Origin: Mugil cephalus
Lineage: Eukaryota > Chordata > Actinopteri > Mugiliformes > Mugilidae
Reading direction: 5' to 3'
NCBI RefSeq assembly: GCF_022458985.1
Contig: NC_061777.1
Span: forward strand, 18,937,668 to 19,001,667
Length of the DNA: 64,000 nucleotides
Under the pieces are notes generated by a model that was not told the DNA's origin, did not search any database, and saw only the letters and a list, made by a program, of their open reading frames with translations. This document shows positions 47,961 to 60,114 of the stretch, one piece after another; the first letter of the stretch is position 1, and the number at the start of each line of letters is the position of its first letter. Position numbers and translations under genes: made by a program.

Positions 47961-50900
47961 AGCTACTCAAGTACACACAATAAACTTCCCATTTGTTATT
48001 TATTGGAGCCATTCACCAAAAATGAAATCCTTCACTGAGTGACTGACCCACATCGAGGCAGCGGTCCATCCTTGTTGTCTCTGCATCTCCAGTAGTTTAG
48101 CCTGGAACACCGGTGTCACAAGGTGTTTCCCCTCTCTCTCTTTTCTCGGGACCCCCGACCACCCTTGCACTCATCCCCTGACTCCCCACCACAGCTTTTT
48201 GTGCGTGTGTATGTGCGTACCAGCGGACAAAACAGCAAGCGCCACAGGATGTGCTATAACGGGACAGTTTGTCTCTCCAACTGAGATGCTTCTGTCAGAC
48301 TTTTGTTTTATAGCTGCCTAAGGTAAGCTATTTATTCAGAAGATTGTAGGACTGAATGATAATAAACACACACACTGCCACACACATTCCCAGACAGCTG
48401 TTTTTGCAAAGTAAATAGAAAAAAAATATAGCTCAGAGCAGTGGTCTTGTGTATTTACAAGAGAAGTTGTTTTCAATCAACTCTGCCGGTGACACGCTTA
48501 CGATTTATGTTTCACCTGCGCTCAGCGGCAAAAACCAGGAAGGAAGCCTAGTAGAAAAAGTAGGAAACAATAACACAGGAGAGAAAAAAAAAAAGAAGAA
48601 GCGGGAGATGAGCCTAATGAAAGAGAGGATGTAAGGGAAGAAATGAAGGGACAAAGGACAGAGATGATGAGAGGGTAACGGCTGGGAGGCCGGCCAGTTT
48701 TCTCTGAGCAGCAGAGTTAATGACAGGGATTAGGAGCCAGGGTGACTGTTGGGATCTCCGGGCTCTGCTAGACTCCAGCCCGGCCCTCCCATCATCCCAG
48801 GAGATCTGCGGGAATCTGACTCCATTTGGCCTAAAATCTCCTGACAAAACAAGAACCCTGCGGCTCAATTAGGAGGAAATTAGTCTCTTTTGCCCCCCTT
48901 TGCAGCAGCAGCTCCACTGCTTCTTCGCTGCATGCTACTTCTCATATGGGTAGTGTTGATATGATATTCAAAATTAATTACCGGGACTGCATTTGATATT
49001 GCCTGCCTGTTTCTCTAAAGATTTTTTATTTTATTTTTTTAGACTGGGAGACTTATTCTGGGGGTTAAAGGAAATGTCTGGCTCTCATAATCAATAAGTG
49101 CTCAGTGTCTTTTCAAGCCCAAACATGATTATTGCCTGTTTTCTTTTAAGCTAGAGAAACAGAAACCCAAAGCCCGTCCCTGTTATGAGAAGTTAAAGTG
49201 ACAACCTAAACAGTGGGCCATGTGAACACCAGGTGCGTTGCAGACTTTTCGTCCAAAGTCTCACAAAGTCTGAGCAGAACCTTTGTCCCCTTGCCAAAAT
49301 GTTTAGTGTGTAAAATGCTTGAGCTCTTAGCGTTCTTCCTCCGAATAGTTCTTTACATGATTTATAGCATCAAAAATTATGCAGTGTGGCAGGAAAAAGG
49401 GGTTATGTTGGTGAATATCCAGGGCTAAAGGGCCCACCCAAACCCAGAATCTTTCCAGGGATACTTTAATAAAACCTGCTAAAATAACTTGCTACCAAAT
49501 GAGCATTCCAGGAATAATATAGACAATTTCTCCAAGGACTTAGAGTCAAAATAGCATTTTAGAAAAACCATCACAGACAGCACACGTGACCCATGTCAAG
49601 ACACAACTTTAAAAAAGCCCTTTAAAACTTGAGCTGCTGAATGCAGTTTAACAGGGGCCGATCCACCTGGCAGTGCACATTGTAAAGCGTCATTTAGCAG
49701 GTTTAATATTGATCACAGGCACAAAACAATAAAATGCATGCTCTACTGTTGTTTATGGTAGCTGTTAACCTAACGGAACAGTCCTCTGCATTTTTTTCAG
49801 TCTTGGTAAAACAGTGGCGACAGTGTGGCGGAGGCTGTGCTGTTTTCCCCATCTGTCAGCTGCTTGACAGACAGCAACAAACTGTAAATCAGTCACCTCT
49901 GAGACAAGGCCGGCTCTCTGACTTCTCAGAGCAAACAAACCATAGGGTGTGTGTCACTGTGTATGAGTGTGTGTGCCTGTATTCGCCCTGACAGCTCACC
50001 ATTCCCTCACATACGTCATACTGTATGTTTTAGGTGGGTCAAGTGGAGCTATTTTTCTTACAATAGGGTACTTTATAAAGAAAAAAAAAGGTCAGTCTTT
50101 GTCTTTTATGTTTTGGATCTAAATTTGAATTATCTCATGAAAAGCTGCCATGCCAGGACTACTGTTCTGTTTTAGTCTGCTATGATCAGCGTGTTGTGAT
50201 GGCCATTGTCAGCAAGTTTGCAAGTGTTGAGTCTGCTGGCTTAAACAAATTAAAGACGGTTAAATTTGGAACATATTGCAAAATCCAACATGTTATTACT
50301 GTGTGCCTCATCAAAAGAAAAGTTGATTGTGGAATGCAAATGAGGACGGACAGCCACACCTTTCACGCTGAAACCTGTGCGTGCATCAGTCCCTGTGTAG
50401 ATCCCCTCGCTTCACATCGCGCCTGAGGTCTGGGGCTGTCTGGACTCTTAGCTTTGCGCGGAGCCGCAAGCCGCCACTCCTTTACAAACTGACAACTGCT
50501 TTCGGGAGTCAAACAATAAACTCAACTTTTACACTCCGTCGACATCTTTGATGTGCAATCACGAGGCGAGGGGGGGAGGTGTGGGGGTAAAGTAGGAGTA
50601 AAAACATCCTCCAGCTCACCCTAATTGTTTCAGCATCTGTTCTGCTGTTGCTATCACCCAGACAGGCTGAAAACAACTGAAAACACACATCCAAAGTTTC
50701 CACTCAGTCCATTTCCTTTAATCAGGCTGCCCTCACAGTGACTGATTGCCAGACCAGAACTTGGCCTTGTCTTGACTGTCTCTTCATCTCTGCTGACTGT
50801 GCAACTCGTGTTGAAGTCGATGGGGGTTTCATCTTAATAACGCTATTCTTTTCTCCTCAGCAGACAGATGATGATTACATCAACTCATTACAACTAATGA

Positions 50901-53900
50901 TTATTATCATGCAAAGAGGCTGGAGGAGGAAGGGGAGCATGCGCCCAGGTTAGGAGTGGGCCAAGAGGAACACGTTATGTTTGAATAAGTGTCCCCGGCC
51001 AGATTACGTTAATGGAACGAGACCAACTGGCTGTGGAACGTGGCCTTGCCATTATACACGTACTTCAGGTTTCTAAAAGAGGAAGCGGGACACTGTTAAA
51101 ACACAAAAGGTCCAGATGTGAGGCCCCCTTGGAACACATCTCACTGCCTGCCCCCTTCTGAATGCTGACAAATTGGCCTTTAACGATCCCATAACAGGCC
51201 TAAAGTCAATGTCAAAGCCATGTGTCACTATTCTGGACCCTGTACGGGAAGGCCAACTGCCTCCAAAAAAGAAGCTGGGACTCTAAGAAAATATTTGGAC
51301 AAAGCCCTGCACAATTTCAGCACCCAATATGGGTTGATCCACATGCTCCACACTCGGCATATGTTGTTGCAGTTCATTTCTTTTTAGGATGGAGGGCTTC
51401 AAACCACAGCTGAGGGATTTAGTATGACTTTCTGCATTATTAAAGGGGCAATTGAGAAGATGGTCAGTTAAAAAAAAAAAAAAAGAAAAAAAAAAGTCAA
51501 ACATCTATCTGTTCTGCTGCAGTGATATCATGTTAGTGTCCCAACCAACTAGCTGGTTCGTACAGAAAGGGCTGGTGAGCCACTGTAGCGTTTAGTCTGC
51601 CATCAGCATATTTTTTTTTCTGCAGCATGCTGAATGTCAGTTAGTCAGTGGATGTAATGAAAAATGGCAAGTAATCTTTGATGAACAGGAAGGATAAGAG
51701 GGCATGAGGGTAGGGTTTGTTTTTAACCTAGCATGACGCCCTCTGTCTCTCTTTGCCACCCATTAGCCTCCTCGCACATACTCAGCAACATCCCTTCCAC
51801 TGGCCACAGGTGACACAGTGGCCTGGCCCCCCGAGATTATCAACAGGTCATTATAAAGATATGACTTATCTGCAAAAGCAGACACAAACACATGTTGCCC
51901 ATGTGTAGAAAATGAAAGACACAACCTAGGATCTTCTTGCACTGCATAAAAAATTGTGTCTTACTCTGCCTCTGCACTGGTTCACCACAGCGCAGCATGA
52001 TAAAAGTGGATCGTATCTCATGACTATTTGACAAAAACAACAGTGACTACGTCTTTTTTTTCTTTCTTTTTTTGAAATTGGAACAGAGAAGAAATTTCTC
52101 TGTGTTAAATTGAAAACATGGGTAGAATGAAAATATTCTATGGCCTATGATAAAGTTCATGACTTGGATGTGTACGCTACAAGCCTGTTCCTTTGAGCTA
52201 TTTCTCCTAAGCTCCTGGGTGTCTGGGTGGCCATGATGCAAGCATATGTATTGGCTCGCAGAACAATCCCTTATGAAGCTAAATATTTGCACCCGCTGTG
52301 CAAATGTGGCTTAAAACAGACCACACCGTCCCTCCCCAACACCAGCCCTTCATTTAATCTACCACATAACCACCACAAAAAAGGGGGAAGTAAAGAGAAA
52401 GACTCTGCATTTAATTTAACTTCGCTTTAAGACAACCCTCCATCTATATAGTCTCATAAACACGAAACGGCACGTTTAGATAGCATAGTGTAAACAATAG
52501 ATGCATCTGACAATACCCAGGAAATGAAACGCTTTTCATGCCGTGTCAAAAGTCCGTGCACCTAGGTCGTCATAGTATGTGTGGCGTCCATATGGTGATA
52601 GTAGTGGTGATCAATCTAGGCACTCGCAAAATGCCATCAGCATATATTTTTTTTCTGCTGCAATTGAAGCAAGCAACTGATCACATGCAGCATGCCGTCG
52701 GAGGTCTTTCTGAAGATCTTCACACTACTTTTTGTAAGTGTAGAAGTGCAAGACTGTCTAAAGATTATGCACAGTTACTCCCATGTGTGTATCAACTGAG
52801 GTTGATAGGAAAACCATTAGTTCTGCAGGTACTTGGCAATAAAAAAACTTTGACATAATGATGGCATCAGATCAAATTTCATGATAATAAATGCTAATGA
52901 TGGTCTTAATGGAAACTCGGCCAGTTTTTGTCAAGACATTTCTCTGAAAAATAAGATCTTGGCACTACAGTTAATTTGGGCGATCACTAAAGTGATTCAT
53001 CATCTAGGGTTCATTATTGCTACACCATGTCACGGTGAGTCAGCAGTTTAAACCAAAGCGATAAAGTGGCGAACGCTCCAGCTGACTGACATTGCTATAG
53101 CAGGACGCTCACTAAAGTCCAGGACCCTCTCTTCTGTTTTTAACTAATGTCTTGTCAGTAAGAACAAAGTCGGCCCCGTCCCCTAATAAACAGACGCCCA
53201 AAAGCTGTGTTTACACTTTCACCTTTTGATGTCTGAACATCCACATCACAGGCATCATTTTAGTGTTTACATTGTACTGAATTTAGGAATTATTTGAGAG
53301 GGAACACTAAAACAGGAAGAAAAAGTCTGCGTTACCCATCACCCTCAGTTGACACCGTATGCATGCGGTGGATGTAAAGGTTTGGCCTGGGTTCACAGCT
53401 CAGCCCTTCCTGCCTTTGTTGGCCTTTGTTTAGGGTGGTACGCCTTCATCAGCCTGGGTTGCCCTTGTGCATGACCCTTGCTCTACAGGCCAGTCCTGAA
53501 AGATCACCCTACGTCTTACACTTCAATGCCGGTTGAAGTTTGAGGCATTTATTTGTAAATTGAGCAGAACGCGGAGGAACACTTGCTTGGCTTTCATGAG
53601 TATCATGGAAACCGAATGTTTTTTTAACAGAAGGTTGAGGTGGGTACAACCCCGAGGGTCTTTAGGATTAAGGTTGAGAGGGCAAGTCTAAACCTGCTCT
53701 CTTAACTTCCATTCATGCAGGAAGGAAGGTATGGTTACTCTCGTAAAAAAAAAAAAAAAAAACTGACTTTACCATGAATGATGAAAAAAAAATACATGTA
53801 AAATTGAACAAATCATCTAAATCAAAATTCTGTCATGATGATTTAACAATATAGATGGCTTTTGCTCAGTCATACTGGACCCTCTGTAATTAAAATCCCA

Positions 53901-54534
53901 GAGATCTTCCCGCTCACATCTGTGCAAGTGTGACTTCATGGGCCCATGGGGAGGGCAGGAGGCTGCTTGACAGCAAGATCAAGGTCAGAGAGTTTGGGAA
54001 GGGAGAAGAAGAGAAAGCAGGACACCCAGGCTCTTTTCAGGGATAATCTCTGCAGCTAAAACGCAGAGTGACACGCTTTCACGTGCCCATAAGGCAAACA
54101 TCCCGTAGCATTCCAGCGTAGCAGACACCCGGGCCTTTTTATTTGCAGAGCGAATGGCGACTCATCGCCTTGCTCTTTCTGACATGTTGGGGAGGATTTT
54201 CAAGATGATTTGCCTCACAGGAGAGAAGCCTCACCTGTCAGAGATAGAAAAGGCCTTAGGCCAGGAGGCAAAATGGATAACAAATTCTGACAAGAGGAAT
54301 CCGGTCTTAGCGGGAAAAATACACATAGCCCTCATTTGAAGTAAAACGCAATAACACGTGCTTGCTGAGGTAATAAATTTCTGATAACCGGATGCAAACA
54401 TCAGCAGGATAGTGAAGTTACTGATCCAAGATAAGCATCTCACTGCTCCTTATCTAGGCCTCAACGTCCTCCCCTCATAAGAACCTGTTAACCTGCATGA
54501 TTTAAAACTATATAATGACGATTTGATTGGGCCA

Positions 54535-54770
54535 GCAGCCAGCTTGATTAGCTTAGCACAAAGACTGGAAACACTGGGAAACAGCTGGCTTATCTCTGTC
54601 CCAAGATTAAGAAAAAAAAACAAAATCCCTCTAAAGCTCACTAATCAACATGTTAAGAGTCTTCCCTGTTTCAACTCCTGCCTGCAGCTTCGTATCCACC
54701 GTACAAATATAAACATCCGATCTATGTTCTCATCTAACGTTTAAATGAGAAAGTGAATGAACCATGCCCT
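54535..54770. repeat. Dispersed teleost repeat (TTAGCACAAAGACTGGAAAC family)
   Basis: TTAGCACAAAGACTGGAAAC, GGGAAACAGCTGGCTTATCT, CTCTAAAGCTCACTAATCAA and the later TCTCATCTAAC...GAGAAAGTGAAT follow the order of a widespread fish repeat known to me from memory. Non-coding, diverged. Confidence 0.7.
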
Positions 54771-57539
54771 TGTTTTAAGAGTTGTAGGAACTTTACACAG
54801 AATGCAATGGGAAACCAACAAGTCGCCAGTTCCCAAAATAAGTCTCTGCGTGTTGTTTCCAAGGCAATCAAGCCTCAGACTACTGTATTGTTAAAAGAGG
54901 TTGTTTGGCAGCAGGCCTGTAAATCATATTCTTGTTAGCGAAAAGCAGACAGTGTGCTGATTTTCTTTGTAAAAAAAAAAAAAGAAAAAAAAAAGAGGGA
55001 GAATCCAATTGTTTTTCGCCTCCCTCCCCCTCTCCCTGTGCGGCTATCAGCGGGTCTCTGGAGAAGTGCTGGTTTCCGTAAACGTGATGGGAAGATGTTT
55101 CCTGTGGCAGGTCTGTCTGCTGCTGATTAGAGCCCATCCATCAGCTGGACCTCCTTGGAGTCGAGAGGAGGGCACTGGTCAAATCTGTCTCCCAGTCCAC
55201 ACCAGCTTCTCCTATGAGGCCATAACAGGGCCACACCCTGTCCCTTCACCCTTGACGACACGGTCCAACAAATTTCTCAGCTGGTGCTAATTTTGGGCAA
55301 GATGATTCATTGATTCAAATTTGGATGTGACTCTAAGTGAGCACAATAAACAATGTTGGAACCGGAGCCAGGATTTCTTTTTCTTTTTTTTTTTAATTAT
55401 AATTTGTCATATCTTCAAGCAATTCTTTATTTCATCCATCTCACTGGTCAGCTCGGCGCAAATACAGACAATACAGAAGTTCACAAAGTGGGTCATTCCT
55501 ACTATACGGTGCCATTAGAGCCTGGTTTACTTCATCAAAAATAAGTAAAATTTTCCATGTTTTTTGTATTTCATCTGAAGGAGGATTTATTAAACTATAA
55601 GTAAACTATATTGTTCCAGCTCAAGATATCAGTAATTTAATGATTTGGACAAAGTTCTTTGAATGTGACAGAGACAAAATGTCCACCCTGACATTCTCAT
55701 CTCTATTAGTATATGTTTTGAATCCACACTTATTATAATAATTCAATTTTATGATAATTAAATTGTCCCTTAATTTACCTTTGAAATATCTTTTTTAACA
55801 AATATTCACAAACAAGTATATTCACAAAGAGTCCTGCTCTATTTTAAGGCGCAGTCTAATTTCTTTTCGAATTAGAGGAATTTCAGAGGAGTTTTCATTT
55901 ATTTTTAAGCGAGTTCAATTTGGCAAATCATACACTGCAAGTAAACACAAAGAAATGCTTAATATTTGTAATTTTCTATTTAATTATTATTAAAAAACAC
56001 GCAAGTAGCAAAGTGGACAGGGCGTAACAGGGTGGACCTCATATCAGTGAAAAACACATTTCATTAATGAAAGTAATTTTGTTTTCAACAGTTACATGAA
56101 CATTAAAATCGTAAACATTAAATTAATTACCATTTAACCCACTCCCATCCAACCACCCACCCCCACAAAAATGTAGAATTTATTCGATTTCTGTTACTAT
56201 ATTTGTAACTTTAGTTGAGCAAACCTGATTTGGGACAGTTTAACCTACTTATGTAAAATTAGAGTAACTATTTTAAACTGAACTAATCCTGCATACATAT
56301 CATTGTATGATACTCTCATACTATGTGCATATTGCGTTGTGGGGACTCAAATGGCACCGAATAGTAGGAATGACCCAAGTACATTTTTCTTTTCTGAGCA
56401 TAATGTTTTAGATTATCATCCTGGGAATGTTTTACAGTTTAGTGTGGCTACCTCGAGTCTCAGAGAGGCCAGAGTGGCTTTTGTTTTCTTTTGCAGACGC
56501 GATCCTTCATCACTTCAGGTTTTATGGCGCTGATTGCTCCGTGCAGCAGTGCAGTGGCGTTGCTCCCCGTCTGCACCTCCATGCCACTCTTTGGCATAGC
56601 ACCCACAATAGCAGGATGACTCCAGTCTAAAAACAGGCTGCTGCGCGTGCCCCCTGCTGTTTAGAGGTAAAGTTCTCCTCTGTCCCCATCACTTTCTTTG
56701 GCCTCCAGTGTAAAGTATAAACAGGAGGTAGAGTAGTATCCTCCCTGGCCAGCCTGAGGAAACCACACAGGGTCTGGGGACTGAACTCGACTGTGTTCAC
56801 TTCGTCAACTGGAAGGCAGCACCGTGAACTGTTGAGTCTGGGAACTGTGTTACGTCTCATGTCTATTGTCTCGGACACTGTTTATGGATCTGTGTCAAAT
56901 ACTACCTGCCCTTGCATGACAATAAAAGTTGTGCTGGCAATCTTGACAATCTTGAGGTGCCAGTAACGAAAACAGAAGAAAACTCATTGGAGACCATTTA
57001 AAGATATGAAGACACAAACAGGAAAGATTTTATTTAACAAGTCAACACAGGAGCAGTAAACACTTCAACTGGTGAGCCTCTCGTCTGCGCAAATGTCTTA
57101 GTGGGGGAAAAAAAGGCCAGGAGTGAAAAATTGTGCTTGCATGCAAAATAAAGGCCAGCACTTTCCTTTTGTGTTTATTCTCTGAACAATGTGTAAATCA
57201 GTATACATTTCTGTTTATTAATACAGACAGTAATAACTCACAGAAAAGTTGTGTCACAACACTTGTTTTGACACAAATTCCTTTGTTCTACAGCGACATA
57301 ATTGACCACATCAAGGGAAGGAATTTAGCAAAATTTATGCCACACTTTGACTCCAGAGGCTATAGCTTTTAGGGGCCCCCCTCCAGGCGTGCATTTGTAT
57401 GGATGTAACATTCCTCAGTGAGCAGTAAGTGACGGAGTATCATTGACCGCACTCACCTCAACCTGCAACCTGTCAGGCTACTGAACCTGAGGCTGACTTA
57501 GACAATGCCCAGGTCAACAGGTCTTCATTGCTATCACTG

Positions 57540-58370
57540 CAGGCTACAGCTTTCATTACTCAGGGTTGACCTCTGACCTTTGAGGGACAGTCTAAATGAG
57601 ATCATTAGAAATTATCACTTATGCTAGCATGTTGATATTCAGAGGGTATATTTTGCTTTAAAATGGTGTTCACAAGCTTATGGGTATGTAGGACCATACA
57701 CATAAAATAAGTGATGTTTTCAGTTGGTATCATTGGCCACAAACTGTGAGGCTACAGCCAGCAGTCACAACTGTCTTTATATGGAGGACACCAAGGCTAA
57801 CGGTTTAGCAAGCTAACAAGCGGCTAACTTAATGTAGGAAATACAAAGCGGCACTAGAAGAAAAAAAAAAAAAACTTTGGTAGTACCACATTTACTAAGA
57901 AGTTTCTGGAAAGCATCAATAATTGTACCAAATTTAATGCAATCCGATTTTGTAGTTTGGTCGAGGTATTCAACCCAAAACCATCAGGGCAGTTCAGAAG
58001 AAATCAGGGTATCACTGAAGTCGTCAGGAACCATTCTGAACATTTAATTAGTTCATTAATCAGATTTCTCATAGGATGTGTGAATCTCTCTTCTAGTGTT
58101 CATTCTACTGGAAAGGTTGGGAGATCACTTAAGTTCCTGCCGTTCATTATCGCAGCAACATGAGTGAAGCTAATTTTCCATCAAATAGTTGTTAAGCAGC
58201 ATTTCAGTAAAAAAAAAAAAAAAAAAAAAAAGTTACTCTCACGGCAGTGCTGGAGGAGGTCATTCTTCCTGAGGGCCATAAATGTTTTTATAATAAATTT
58301 TAATGGTAATCTATGCAGTAGTTGGTGAGATTTTTCTGTGTGAATCAAAGTGGTTAACTGGGGACTTACA
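57540..58370. repeat. Degenerate composite dispersed repeat
   Basis: GACCTCTGACCTTTGAGGG near 57570, the GCTAGCATG and GGCTAAC words, TACCAAATTTAATGCAATCC (57929) and TAATCTATGCAGTAGTTGGT (58309) resemble, from memory, parts of a common teleost repeat whose consensus reads CAAATTTCATGGCAATCC. A 23-base A tract (58209-58231) interrupts it. Boundaries and class uncertain. Confidence 0.5.
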
Positions 58371-60091
58371 GCGCAATCACAAAAGCTATGTTGCATTAAT
58401 GTCTGAAAAAAAAATCTGCAAGAGAGCTGAAGTGGATTGAATTTTATCCGTCTCCAATCTTTGATTAATTTCCAGCCAGATGTTCATCACCCTGATTAGA
58501 GTTTACCATCTGGCAGGAACACAAACAGAATATGGGTCAAAAGACTGACCCAGCACATTGGTGGAAGTTGACTTCTTGGACTTGAAGTTATTAAGCAGTG
58601 GATAACTGACAGTAGCTCAAATAAAACCTTTTGCTGTTCTGGCAGAGGAAGAAGGGACAGAGGAACTCAGGTCTTCCCAGCTGCACTGCTAAAGGGGGAA
58701 ATGAGAGTCAGGCTCAGAAAGATTTATAGTCTTCATAATAAATTTCACAGGAAATATTACAGCATTACATTGTAAGTGTGGATATTATAGTGAAGGAGCA
58801 AGGAGCACTTGGCCCAGCCGGGAATGGTTCTGATAATAGCCTGGCCACTGCTGCTGTTATTGTTCGGGAGACACTACACCAGGCTGACTCCTCTTTAGAT
58901 CAGATGCACGTCTCAAAGGCAGACACTGAGACTTCCTTTCTGCCATCCAGCTGCTGCCTGTCATTACTGGGAGCCTCTGAAGTTACAGCCAGCTGCTCCT
59001 GCACATCAGCGCACTGTATTCTCAGCTCTAAATGTACAACATTAAATTACAGAAAATAATAATAATTAAAAAAACAAATCTTAATTGGTTCATAAAATTA
59101 GAACGTTTAAGATTGGAATCCTCCTCTGGATGGATTTCACAGAAAGAAAACATCACACGTGCTGCAAATCAAACCTCAGCTGTGTCCGCAGACTGCACAT
59201 TAAGTCCTCTTCTCCATCCACTTCTCCTTCACATGCATAACTCAAGTGAGATTTTCCACATTTCTCTCATTCCATTACAGTCTCCGTCTGACCTGCATAG
59301 TCCATGGTCAGACACACCAAATTCCAACGCTAACAAGCACCACAGTTCAGAAGAAGAAGCACAGAGGGACACATAATCAGATAATATACCACCAGCATGC
59401 AAATCGCTACTGGGCTATATTATTTAATCAAAAAACTCTGTTCACATGAAGTCAATTTTCTGCTTTAAAGCAACTCATCCACATTCAGTGGTCCAGCAGC
59501 TCCAAGTTGTTAAACGTAATTGCAGCTAAATTGCTAAGAATCACAAAAACCATATCCAGATTGTAATTAGAGGGCCCGACTGTTGCGGGCAAGCTACACT
59601 GTACGTTCAGAAAATGAGCCTTCTTCTTTTCTTTTGTCGCTTAGGCGTGGGTTGTCAGATCGAATGTGCACTGGCTGTCATACGCTGTGTGAGAGGAGGG
59701 CACGCTTGCTAAAAGCTGCAGAAGCAGTGGTGTGACCTGACGCTGGCCCTTGCCCCACACCCAATGGGAGTGAAGCTCAGTGGCAGGACGCCACGGCTGA
59801 CATGACAGCTCCTGCTGAGAGGGGAACAGACAAGGCATAGCTCACTTCTAATCTCCACCAGACTTGATTTGTGTGTGGCTGGTACCCCGCCTGAAATTCT
59901 GCACATCCCAACATTGCGTAAGTCCCCTGCTTGACCAGAGGAAGACTCCTGCTGAGCCTCACACATGACAAACGGTGTCTTATCTGGGAAAAAATGTCCT
60001 TGGAGATATTTCACACTTTGCATGTGAGTTGGTAATTTGGTCATGTGTGCAAGACCCACAAGCAGAGACATGCTTCAGATTGCATGCCATG

Positions 60092-60114
60092 TACACACAC
60101 ACACACACACACAC
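60092..60114 (+). repeat. (CA)n microsatellite
   Basis: About eleven AC units followed by A residues. Confidence 0.9.

Noticed and set aside
56627-56940. Possible last exon of a transcript ending at AATAAA near 56920
   Set aside because: The only support is a hexamer in AT-rich DNA; no frame or splice site consistent with a known gene.
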